DNA of 64,000 bases from Vicia villosa (taxonomy: Eukaryota > Streptophyta > Magnoliopsida > Fabales > Fabaceae), in the NCBI RefSeq assembly GCF_029867415.1, contig NW_026705237.1, forward strand, positions 124,001 through 188,000, in the 5' to 3' direction. The position numbers and the translations under genes were made by a program. Of the stretch, positions 46,747-56,404 are shown in pieces. Numbering within the stretch: the stretch's first letter is position 1; every line of letters begins with the position of its first letter. The notes below the pieces were generated by a model. The model did no database searches. It saw nothing but the letters and a program-made list of their open reading frames with translations, and was not told where the DNA came from.

Positions 46747-47037
46747 TGGTGGTTTATTATTTTTATTATTATTTTATTAATATTATTACTATTATGTTGA
46801 TTGTAATGATATTATTATATATTTATTAAAATTGCATTTATATTTTTTATTTTCGGCTATTGTATAATATACAAAAAATTATAATATTTATAAATAAAAT
46901 TATTTTTAATATTGTTATCTGGATAGTATTATTATTTATTATATTATTATATATTATTAAATTATTATCTATATGATTATTATTAATAGTAGTGCCGAAA
47001 TATTATATTATTATTATTATTTATTCTTAATGTAGGG

Positions 47038-47095
47038 TCAAATTAGTAAATAACACATTAGGTGTAGGGTCAAATTAGTAAATAACATATTAGGA
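47038..47095. repeat. Short tandem duplication
   Basis: Two copies of a roughly 31-bp unit with gggtcaaattagtaaataac, near the right (5') end of the candidate Helitron. Confidence 0.8.
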
Positions 47096-47174
47096 TTTTT
47101 GCTTAGAATGACTATCATGATGACACGTGGCTAGGGTTGCCATCATGACAACCTTCCATTTATATATATTAAGA

Positions 47175-48613
47175 TTAAGATTAAAGTATATAGAGTAGAT
47201 TACAATTTTTACTCAAAATAATATAATTCTTAATTAAAAAATAAAAATCCATTAAAAATCGAAGTAATGTAGTTATTATGTAAATCATTAAAAATAAAAA
47301 CATAACTTTTCGAAAATATATTTGTAATTTCAAAAATTAATTTAAGTTTTCATTATTTCAAATTATTTACTTAATTATTATATTTTAATGTAACTATTAT
47401 ATTTATTACTTAAAAAAATATATGTGAAGGAAACATCTTAAAATTTATTAAACACAAATCAAAATTATTTATAATATTTTAAATTTTAAATAATAATAAT
47501 TATAAATTATATATAGATCATATATTAAAAAGTGTAATAAAAAATTGGGAATAGAAGAGAAAAAGTCTAATAAAAAATTCCCTCCTTCTTCCATAAATAT
47601 GAGATTTTCAAGGAGAATAAATAATGGAAAACTTTTCAATTTCCTATATTAAAAATAGAAACAGAAGAGAAAAATGATGCAATATCCATTATCAACTTAA
47701 TTGTAAATTTATAGAACATAATTTTGGTGGAAAATTTTAATGGAGAATATTTAAATTTTGGTGGCATATGAGTTATGACAATATTTAATAATTTGGAATT
47801 GAGAAGTCATAATATTAATGAATGGTTATTTAAAAAAAAGTTATACAAATTAAAAGAAAAATAATATAGAACGTAGGGAAAAATAAATAATATTAATAAT
47901 TAATTTTAATATTGAAGTAGCATATTAATTATTTATTTAGTAAAATATTTTTCTATAATTTATTATTTACAATAAAAAATTATAATATAATTTACTTTCA
48001 AATTCATATATAATAATTTAACTTAGTAATAAAATGTGATTTGTGACAATCTGAATTTAAATTTAAATTCAAGTGATAAAATAAAATAATATATGTATTG
48101 GAAACAATAAAATAGAAATAAATCAGATCATGCCATAAATGTAATGATGATTTTAGTTTGTTAGGATTTTTTTTATTAAAACAAGAGTTAATATTTAGAG
48201 TCCATGCATTTCCATTGGTAAGAGAGAGTTTTTGTATTGGTAATAGAAGAAATAAACTATTTCTTAGATAACTATTTTCTCATAATTATTTGTCCTGATC
48301 ATATAAAAAAAAGGTGTAAGACAGTAATAATGATGAAGTCAATTTTATTTATTTTTAATTAAAATAGTAAATAATAGTTGAATCAAAAACATAAAAATAA
48401 ATCAATATAGATTAAAAACATTTATTGAAGGAAATAAAATTAAATCACTATATTAAAACTTGAAATTAAATCAATATATATTGTTGGTTAACTATTTTTT
48501 GATTTTTTTTAAAATTTGGTGGATGTTAGTAGGAGATAATAGTAGAATTCAAAATATAAAATAAATAAGTATAGATTAAAAACAAATAATGCACTTATTT
48601 AAGGAAATAAAAT

Positions 48614-48680
<67 letters not shown>

Positions 48681-49533
48681 CCTAAAAGATAAAAAACATG
48701 TAATGGAAAGAACTCGAAAAAAAACTAGAGAAATTTAATGGACATTGTAATATACTTTTTTTGTTTGTTACACTACAGTAGACAAAACTTAAATTCTCTA
48801 TTGATTTCTCAGATTCTTAGATTTAAAACATCTAATAACAAGATTACAAATAAACAGAAGTTATTAAAACTAATATATTTATTTAAACCTATATACATGA
48901 AGAATTTGAAATGGGGAAAGAGTTTAATAGAAGACATGAAGATCCATATTTTTTAAGTCCATGTAGAGGGACTAAAACTGTGTGCAAAAATAATTTTATA
49001 GAACTAAAGGTCGATATTTTTTTATAGGAACTAAAAATTATTTTTGGTAATTTTATAGGGACTAAAAACATATTTAACTCTATTTTTTATATCCAAACTT
49101 TAATCATCACTATATTATATAATATATTTATTTACTAAAATATATATTTATTTGCGTAATCAATACGAAAGCACGTGTAGATGATGGGTAGATGACAATT
49201 TAATTATTTCATTTATTTATTTTTATTAAAATATATATTTCTATGTGCCGAGATTACTTAATTTATACACCTTTTATATAAATTTCTTAATCATCAATAT
49301 ATTATATTTATTTATTATTTATAAATACATTGTGCGTACGCACGAGTCTCTTATTTGTTTTAATATATGGGTTTATTTGCTTAGTTTCCATGCCATCATT
49401 TTCTTACCCCATCTTAATGTAAGTACCATGTACAGAATTTTTTTTTTAAATATCCAATTTTTTTAAAAAAATTTCAAAAATAACAAGGTTTTCAAAATAT
49501 TTACAAAAATGTTTTTTTTTTTTTAATTTTAAC
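47175..49533. other. AT-rich intergenic DNA
   Basis: No gene found. It contains a (AT)n run (48616-48676). A stretch at 48960-49080 repeats 'gggactaaaa' and 'ataggaactaaaaa' phrases, resembling one arm of a common legume inverted-repeat element (minus TTTTTAGTCCCTATAAAA). Small ORFs here lack any recognisable motif. Confidence 0.55.
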
Positions 49534-49648
49534 ACGTTGTCGCCAGGGGGGGTGGCGACAACGTTTTGGGCCTAGGAGTTGTCGCCAGTTGGGCTGGCGC
49601 CTCCTTTGTATTGTTTTGGTGTTGTCGCCACCCCCCCTGGCGACAACA
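49534..49648. repeat. Perfect GGCGAC hairpins 3' of the MULE transposase
   Basis: 49534-49564 is a 12-bp perfect inverted repeat (acgttgtcgcca/tggcgacaacgt) around seven G. 49620-49648 is an 11-bp perfect inverted repeat (tgttgtcgcca/tggcgacaaca) around seven C. The second is thus a reverse-complement version of the first. An imperfect copy lies between them (49579-49602). The same stem recurs at 52927-53029 and 63182-63325. Confidence 0.9.
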
Positions 49649-49862
49649 CCCCCCTATTTTTTTTTCTTTTTTTTTTTGTTATTTTTTTTCTGCTTCATTT
49701 TTTTTTCTAATTTTTTTTATATAATTTTTCCAACTCTTTTTTCAACATTATTTGTTTATATATTTTTTTGGTTAATTTATTTTCCATCCGTATTTTTTTA
49801 ACTAATACTTTGATTTCATTTCATTGAAAAAATAAATTACAAAGACACATAACACCTAAATA

Positions 49863-52262
49863 CTATGTTGTGGAGCTAGCACCACGATTAGGACATTTGT
49901 TCCTATTATGTCCTACCTCACGACATATACTACACTTCCTCTGCATTTTTTCAGTGACATCCATATCGGTTCTAATACGCCTGCTGTTTGGTCGACCGCT
50001 TTTATTCCGACGCATTAAATCGTTATGCCAAACTGTTTCCCCCTCGTACACAGGCCAATATGCTTCCATTGCTACCACCGGAAAGTAATTGTCGTATACG
50101 TTGAGCAACGTTGATACCTTGTAAATTTCGGATACCAAAGATAATGCATCAAAGTGAGTATGTGAACATGCTGCAAGGACATGGGAGCAAGGCATGCGAT
50201 ATGCTTGAAATTGGCCACAGTCGCACCAACGATCTGGGATATTGACGCGATACTGTTGTCGTGGAAGTCCCTGGTTGTGGTCAATTGTTTCCTTTACACT
50301 GAAGGTGTGGCCATGACGGTCGAACTCGGTCACTCGGTGAGTGTTACCCTTGGCAGATTCTTGTTGTATATATTTCATACACACATCGTTGTAGACCTGT
50401 TGTGTTTGTAACACTGAATTCCACCGCTTACCTCTTGTGGCGAACAGAGTTGCCATCCGAAAATACGTAGCACTAACCAAGGCAGTTACAGGTAGGTTTC
50501 GAATGCCTTTGAAAACCCCGTTCATTGATTCCACAAGATTTGTAGTCATGTGACCCCACCTAGCCCCATCGTCGTATGACCTAGTCCATCTCGCTCTGTC
50601 AATGTTGTCAATCCACCTCCCTGCATCTGGATTTGTCAATGCTATTTCTCGGCGGTAGTATTGAAATCCAGGTTGGTTTAAGGCATACCCCGCGTTCACC
50701 AAGTGGTTCTTCAAAAATTTATCTTTGATCTCTCTCATAAAATTTTGTGCTATATGCCTAATACAGTAGACATGCTTAGAGGGGGGGTTGTGCCAACCAT
50801 TTGCCGGATTGTTGTATGCGCTGTCAATAGAAGCGTGCCTGTCTGAAATCAAACAAAGGTTAGGCTGTGGAGCAACTCTAGCTCGGAGATTCTTCAGAAA
50901 GAAACTCCAAGCAGCAACTGTTTCTCCTTCTACCAGAGCAAAGGCTATTGGAAAAATGTTGCTGTTTCCATCCTGCGCGACCGCCATCAGCAAAGTTCCC
51001 TTGTATTTCCCATACAGCCATGTTCCATCAATTTGAATAATCGGCTTGCAAAAACCAAAACCGATGATGCATGGTCAAAAGGCCCAGAACAATCTATGGA
51101 AGATTCCATTACCTTCGAGAGGGGTTCCGTCTTGGGACTGTGCCAGCAGTGTCTCCAAAATAGTAACAGTCCCAGGTGAATACAATTGCAGTGCAGCCAG
51201 GTAGCGAGGAAGTTGTTGGTATGATTCCTCCCAGTTGCCGTAGACTTTTTCAATTGCTTTCTGCTTAGCTAACCAAGCCTTTCTGTACGAAGGTCTGTAT
51301 TTGAACACAGAAACGCAATGAGAAATTATTGTCTTCACCTTCAGTGATGGGTCAGTTTCGACAAGAGGAATGATGGTATGACATATCATGTCATGACTGA
51401 GTTTTCGATGATCTTGCGCCATATTAGTGGTGACGCAGGTGTGGCCTTGAGATATCGAACGTATCACCCAGGCATTAAATTTCTTTCTGAATGATGCCTT
51501 CAGCATGTATCCACACTCCGGGTTTTTACACACAATAGTCACTCTCTCTGGATTTGAGCGATCAGCTTTAAAATCAACACAATTTGCTAAGTGCCAATTT
51601 TTTATAGCCAACATACAATCATCCTTCGAACGAAACGTGTCACCCTCTTTTAACTCCTCGTTTGACCGCATATATGGATTGTAGAACATATCGGACGATG
51701 GCTCGTCCTCTCCCAAATTAAGTGTTGTGAAATGTGCTGGAGGTGAGTATGCATGTGTATCTGGTACTGGATCTGGTACTGGAACTTGTTCGTCATCTTC
51801 GGAGTCACGATTCACCAACTCGTCAATAACATCTTCTATTTCAGTTTCTTCGTCCATGGCATGTTCAGGCTGTTGTTCGTCATCAACAACAGGATCAATA
51901 ACCTGTGACTGAGTCATTTGTGAAGGAACAATTTGTTCGACCACTATGTACAATTCCAGATAATCGTAACCAAAATACTCATGGGTAAGGAACATGTTTT
52001 GAACCTCTATGTCAGTCGTTATCTGTGATTGATAAAACTTGACCGAGTTGTTAGGTTCAACTAGGGGTTGTTGGTAAAATATTTGCGAGCCTGGTTCTCT
52101 TATTTTGGATTCGATTTTCCTTTTTAGATAAGAAAAGTCCGCCTCTCTATTTAGAGCAAAACGTGTTGAGTTGGTGTTTCTAAAAATAAAACCGTTTGTG
52201 TCGTACTGGTAAGTCTCACCGTTCATATGAACACGCACTTTGTATTGTGAGGTGGATGCCAT
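49863..52262 (-). pseudogene. MuDR-type (MULE) transposase, one in-frame stop
   Basis: The frame starts at an ATG at 52262 (MASTSQYKVRVHMNGETYQ) and spans about 799 codons, with a single TGA near 51076 (codon 396). The order is an N-terminal PB1/ubiquitin-like region, an acidic linker, a MuDR DNA-binding region (DTFRSKDDCMLAIKNW, CGYMLKASF, H-T-C), then the MULE catalytic core with D412 (IDGTWLYG) and D474 (LISDRHAS). A SWIM zinc finger (CDCGQFQAYRMPCSH, about 677-692) and a C-terminal CCHC knuckle (CSICREVGHNRNKC) follow. All other domains are intact. The stop falls just before the catalytic core. It may be a pseudogene, a read-through gene or a recent mutation. Its 5' end points toward the divergent gene at 53192. 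Confidence 0.92.
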
Positions 52263-52398
52263 AATTTTGATATGTGTTTGTGAGAAATAGGAGGGATGAA
52301 TGTTTGTGAAGTTTAGGTATGAAAGAAGAAATGTTTGTGAAATTTAGGTGTGAAAGAAGAAATGTGAAGTTTAGTTCTTATAATAGATGCACCACATC
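52263..52398. promoter_or_regulatory. Presumed upstream region of MULE transposase
   Basis: 136 bp between the transposase start and the 102-bp repeats, with a duplicated 'tgaaagaagaaatgt' (about 52318-52333 and 52349-52364). No clear TATA box was assigned on minus. Confidence 0.35.
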
Positions 52399-52806
52399 TT
52401 ACACAATACTAATGCATGCAAGAATACATGCAATAATTCTGCACAAGATTCAAACATGACAAGACTAAACCATGCCACAATGGAATCTCGTCCCCACCTC
52501 TTACACAATACTAATGCATGCAAGAATACATGCAATAATTCTGCACAAGATTCAAACATGACAAGACTAAACCATGCCACAATGGAATCTCGTCCCCACC
52601 TCTTACACAATACTAATGCATGCAAGAATACATGCAATAATTCTGCACAAGATTCAAACATGACAAGACTAAACCATGCCACAATGGAATCTCGTCCCCA
52701 CCTCTTACACAATACTAATGCATGCAAGAATACATGTAATAATTCTGCACAAGATTCAAACATGACAAGACTAAAGCATGCCAAAATGGAATCTCTTACA
52801 CACACC
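52399..52806. repeat. Tandem array, 102-bp unit, about four copies
   Basis: Units start with ttacacaatactaatgcatg near 52399, 52501, 52603 and 52705; the first three are almost identical and the last is more diverged. Because 102 is a multiple of 3, both strands stay open (191 codons on plus, 167 on minus) with a repeated 34-residue pattern. No domain or start context supports either as a gene. Fragments of the unit are scattered at 53760-54050 and 63110-63180. Confidence 0.92.
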
Positions 52807-52857
52807 TTACACAAGACTAATGCATTGATTTTAAAACATGCAATAAGAAAGTCTGAA

Positions 52858-53029
52858 ACATTTAAATGTGACAAGACTAATGCATGCAGGCTAGGGAATC
52901 TCGTCCCCGCCTATACAATTATGGCAGTCGCCAACAGGGGTGGCGACGACATTGATTTTTAAGAGTTGTCGCCAACGGGGGTGGCGACGACATTGATTTT
53001 TAAGAGTTGTCGCCAACGGGGGTGGCGAC
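52858..53029. repeat. Palindrome plus GGCGAC hairpin array upstream of small gene
   Basis: After a block with the 12-bp palindrome acatttaaatgt (52858-52869) and gacaagactaatgcatgcagg, three hairpins follow at 52927-52947, 52968-52988 and 53009-53029. Each is gtcgcca/tggcgac around a 7-nt loop (acagggg or acggggg), with a 41-bp period. The array ends 82 bp before the TATA box of the plus-strand gene. The same module precedes the PMD gene. Confidence 0.9.
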
Positions 53030-53111
53030 GACATTGATTTTTAAGAGTTGTACGCAACAATAATTTTTTTAAGTCTGTACGCAACAATACTTTTTTTATA
53101 TCCACAAATAT

Positions 53112-53119
53112 TATAAAAT
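53112..53119 (+). promoter_or_regulatory. TATA box of small gene
   Basis: TATAAAAT, 73 nt before the ATG at 53192. The distance gives a plausible 40-50-nt leader. Confidence 0.6.
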
Positions 53120-53191
53120 AGGGGTTCCTATGGTTGAGTTTACACACATATACACAAACTCCAAATACCAAACAATCACACAAACACAACC

Positions 53192-53575
53192 ATGCCTCGC
53201 CGGACAACCATTAGGCCAGACGGATGTCACAGGACAACAGAGCTGCCGCCCCGGAGATCAACATGGCGTGCCGAACCTGAACTGGAGTATCGCAGAAGGA
53301 ACGGACATGTCATATTCTCACCCGTCAAACCTCCCATGCCGGTTATGTTTTGGAATATCTCTTCCGTCGAGCAACTCAAGAGGAGTCTCATGTCTTTTTT
53401 AGAGGGGGAGTACGAAGCCGGCGAACAGATAAGAAGCATCAAGAGGCTTAAAACAAGGGCCGATGCTGTGACTGGAGCAACGATAAGTGTCTGGGATAAG
53501 GTGGAATACGACATTGATGCCATTCAAATGATGCATGGACCCAATGACATTGTTTTAACCGTAGTAATTTCTTAG
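53192..53575 (+). CDS. 127-residue protein of unknown function in MULE locus
   Basis: 127 codons from the ATG (context caaccATGCC) to a TAG, with no intron needed. Composition contrasts with its AT-rich surroundings. The N-terminus is basic and Arg/Pro-rich (MPRRTTIRPDGCHRTTE). The C-terminal half (VEQLKRSLMSFLEGEYEAGE, then ATISVWDKVEYDIDAI and NDIVLTVVIS) could form a small alpha/beta fold. I do not recognise a family. It is divergent from the MULE transposase and preceded by the hairpin array and a TATA box. It might be an accessory MULE protein comparable in position to a second MuDR gene, or a captured host fragment. Confidence 0.6.
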   Translation: MPRRTTIRPDGCHRTTELPPRRSTWRAEPELEYRRRNGHVIFSPVKPPMPVMFWNISSVEQLKRSLMSFLEGEYEAGEQIRSIKRLKTRADAVTGATISVWDKVEYDIDAIQMMHGPNDIVLTVVIS

Positions 53576-54056
53576 ATGTTTTATTTTTTTTGAATGATTT
53601 AATGTTTTCCATGTATTAATGTTTTGCATGACCTTTTATTGTATCTTTTAATTAATGAATGAATTAATGTTTTCCATGACATCTGCGTTATTTTAATATA
53701 TATATATATATATGTAGTTTAAATATGTTAAAATAAAAACAATTAACAAAAAACAAAAATACATGCATGCAAGAGTACACACAATACAAAGTCTGAAAAG
53801 CAAATAACCATGACAAGAATACATGCATGCCACAATGGAATCTCTTACACACCTATGCTATTAAGGAATCTCGTCCCCACAATGGAGTACACCAAGAATA
53901 CATGCATGCCACAATGGAATCTCTTACACACCTAGTGCATGCAAGAATACACGTTATACATAGTCTGAAACATTTAAATGTGACAAGACTAATGCATGCA
54001 GGCTAGAGAATCTCTTACACACCTATGCAATAAATGCATCTCGTCCCCGCATTTTA
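53576..54056. other. Spacer with degraded array fragments
   Basis: A (TA)n run lies near 53697-53713. Scattered 'acatgcatgc', 'gccacaatggaatctc' and 'tctcgtcccc' phrases come from the 102-bp repeat. A copy of 'aaatgtgacaagactaatgcatgcagg' lies at 53976-54002 without hairpins. It ends at the insertion site of the second Sirevirus. Confidence 0.75.
54052..54056. repeat. Target-site duplication of second Sirevirus, left copy
   Basis: tttta, repeated at 63109-63113. Confidence 0.9.
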
Positions 54057-55262
54057 TGAAGGATAGAAAAACACTTAGAAAGGGGGGGTTTGAATAAGTG
54101 TAGCTTTAAAAACTTGACCGATAAAAATAAATTGCACAGTTATTTTTATCCTGGTTCGTTGTTAACTAAACTACTCCAGTCCACCCCCGCAGAGATGATT
54201 TACCTCAACTGAGGATTTAATCCACTAATTGCACGGATTACAATGGTTCTCCACTTAGTCAGCAACTAAGTCTTCCAGAGTCTTCTGATCACACACTGAT
54301 CACTCCAGGAACAACTGCTTAGATACCCTCTAAGACTTTCTAGAGTATTCTGATCCACACGATCACTCTAGTTACAACCTGCTTAGATAACCTCTAAGAC
54401 TTCCTAGAGTATTCTGATCCACACGATCACTCTAGTTCCTTACAACTTAATGTAATCAATTCTAAGAGTATTACAATTGCTTCTTAAAAGCTATAATCAC
54501 AAACTGTGATATTTCTCTTAACGTTTAAGTTTATTCTCACTAATATATTACAACAGCAATGTAGTGAGCTTTGATGAAGATGAAGATTCTGAGCTTTGAA
54601 TAGAACAGAGTTTCAGCAAGTTAATATGAGTTGTTTTGTTCAGAATCGTTAACCTTGCTTCTCATCAGAACTTCATATTTATAGGCGTTGGAGAAGATGA
54701 CCGTTGAGTGCATTTAATGCTTTGCGTGTTCCGTACAGCATCGCATTTAATGTTATACGCTTTTGTCAACTACCTCGAGCCTTGTTCACGCTGTGTCTAC
54801 TGACGTTGCCTTTAATAGCTTCTAACGTTCCTTTTGTCAGTCAGCGTAGCCTGCCACATGTACTTCCTTCTGATCTGATGTTTGTGAATACAACGTTTGA
54901 ATATCATCAGAGTCAAACAGCTTGGTGCAAAGCATCTTCTGATCTTCTGACCTTGAAGTGCTTCTGAGCGTGATACCATCAGAACTTCAGTGCTTCTGAT
55001 CTCATGTTCTTCTGATGCTTCCATAGACCCATGTTCTGATTCTGCTTCGACCATCTTCTGATGTCTTGTCAGACCATGTTCTGATGTTGCATGCTGAACC
55101 CTTTGAGACAAAGCTTCTGAGCGCTGAATTATGCATACTCTTTATATATTTCCTGAAAAGGAAATTGCATTGGATTAGAGTACCATATTATCTTAAGCAA
55201 AATTCATATTATTGTTATCATCAAAACTAAGATAATTGATCAGAACAAATCTTGTTCTAACA
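54057..55262 (-). repeat. 3' LTR of second Sirevirus
   Basis: 1206 bp, same ends as the other Sirevirus LTRs (minus TGTTAGAAC...TATCCTTCA). TATAAATA at 54676-54683. It differs from its partner at about 54229 (t/c) and near 55069 (t/c). It is distinguishable from the first Sirevirus by several blocks, for example 54320-54420. Confidence 0.95.
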
Positions 55263-55420
55263 ATCTCCCCCTTTTTGATGATGACAAAAACATATATAAA
55301 TGATATGAATTTGCGATCAGAAAGAGCAGACGGCAAAAGACAAATTACACAGCTATAGCATAAGCATGTGAATATATCTCCCCCTGAGATTAACAATCTC
55401 CCCCTGAAATAAATACTCGA
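55263..55420 (-). promoter_or_regulatory. Polypurine tracts of second Sirevirus
   Basis: The terminal AAAAAGGGGGAGAT (55263-55276) abuts the LTR. Two further CAGGGGGAGA-type tracts lie at about 55378-55387 and 55397-55406, one fewer than in the first Sirevirus. Confidence 0.8.
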
Positions 55421-55479
55421 AGAACTTTAATAAAAGACTTCCCTGATTATTTCGGTAGAGACGATCACATAAGCTTCTG

Positions 55480-55745
55480 TCTTCAGAGAATTCATAGCTT
55501 CTGACTTCTGCTTCCATTGGACAGCTTCAGAACTTGAATTTCTTTAGATCCCTAGAACACTCATAGCTTCTGATTCCTGCTTCCATTTAGGACAGCTTCA
55601 GAACTTGAATTTCTTTGATCTTCAGAACATTCACAGCTTCTGATTTCTGCTTCCATTTAGGACAGCTTCAGAACTTGAATTTCTTTGATCTTCAGAACAT
55701 TCACAGCTTCTGATTTCTGCTTCCCTCGGATAGCTTCAGAGCTTT
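55480..55745 (-). repeat. Tandem repeat, about 70-bp unit, second Sirevirus
   Basis: About four units homologous to 21250-21620. The unit core is gacagcttcagaacttgaa plus cttctgatt.ctgcttcc. Confidence 0.85.
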
Positions 55746-56404
55746 GAATTTCTACCAACATCACTTCATGCTAGATTTGTATCAGAACATTGTTGAATGT
55801 ACCAGAGCATCATCAGAGCATCTCTACATCCTGAAATGTTACAGAACAAAAACTAAACGACAAAAGTCAGCATGAACGAGTCAGAACATAAAATGTATAT
55901 TAGAACACATGATATGTATCAGAGCCATATAGGCTAAAATAATGTATCAGAGCAAATAGAATTTTGTCAGAACAAATAGACAAATATGGATCAAATTCTA
56001 TTATCAGTGCTTCTGATTCTGAAGCTTGACAGCACTCAGCTTGCTTCAGTTTCCATGAGCTTATTCTTTTTACAGAATAACGCTTCTTATGGTTTTGCTT
56101 CTTGTGTGCTTTGAAGATTCTCTTCACTTCTTTATACCTGCAAAACACTTAAACCATATAGAACTTGCAGTTCTTGTTAGTGAAAGCAACTGATTAAATC
56201 AAATCATTTATCACATATTTCTCCCCCTTTTTGTCATATCATCAAAAAACAGAAAAGATTCAGAGACAAACAAAAAGAAACACACGGAGGAAGAAGATGA
56301 TTTCATTGAAGTTCAAACATCAGGTACAGAAGTACATGAAGATAAGTAAGATCAGATGCACAAAAACAGATGCAACGAAAAGAAAGAAACAACACAGACT
56401 CAAT
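55746..56404 (-). other. 3' non-coding region after ORF3
   Basis: Homologous to 21600-22300 of the first Sirevirus, including 'aatgtatcagagc' phrases and a ctccccctttttgtcat tract (56221-56237). No gene is supported. Confidence 0.6.

Larger units (their letters stand above)
43254..47174 (-). mobile_element. Candidate non-autonomous Helitron
   Basis: On minus the 3' end has the classic Helitron layout: a GC hairpin CCGCGC-ATC-GCGCGG (43263-43277), a short spacer GTCACAAT, then CTAG (43254-43257) followed by T. On minus the other end starts TCTTAATATATATAAATGG (from 47174) after an A, the usual TC plus AT-rich start. No Rep/helicase gene lies inside; the 3.9 kb is AT-rich non-coding DNA with nested repeats. 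The start could alternatively be 6 bp further right, because agatta repeats there. Confidence 0.65.

Noticed and set aside
49589..49801. Phe-rich 70-codon ORF
   Set aside because: Translation of a T-rich tract with no start context or domain.
52387..52962. 191-codon plus ORF (and 167-codon minus ORF)
   Set aside because: Caused by a 102-bp tandem repeat whose length is divisible by three.
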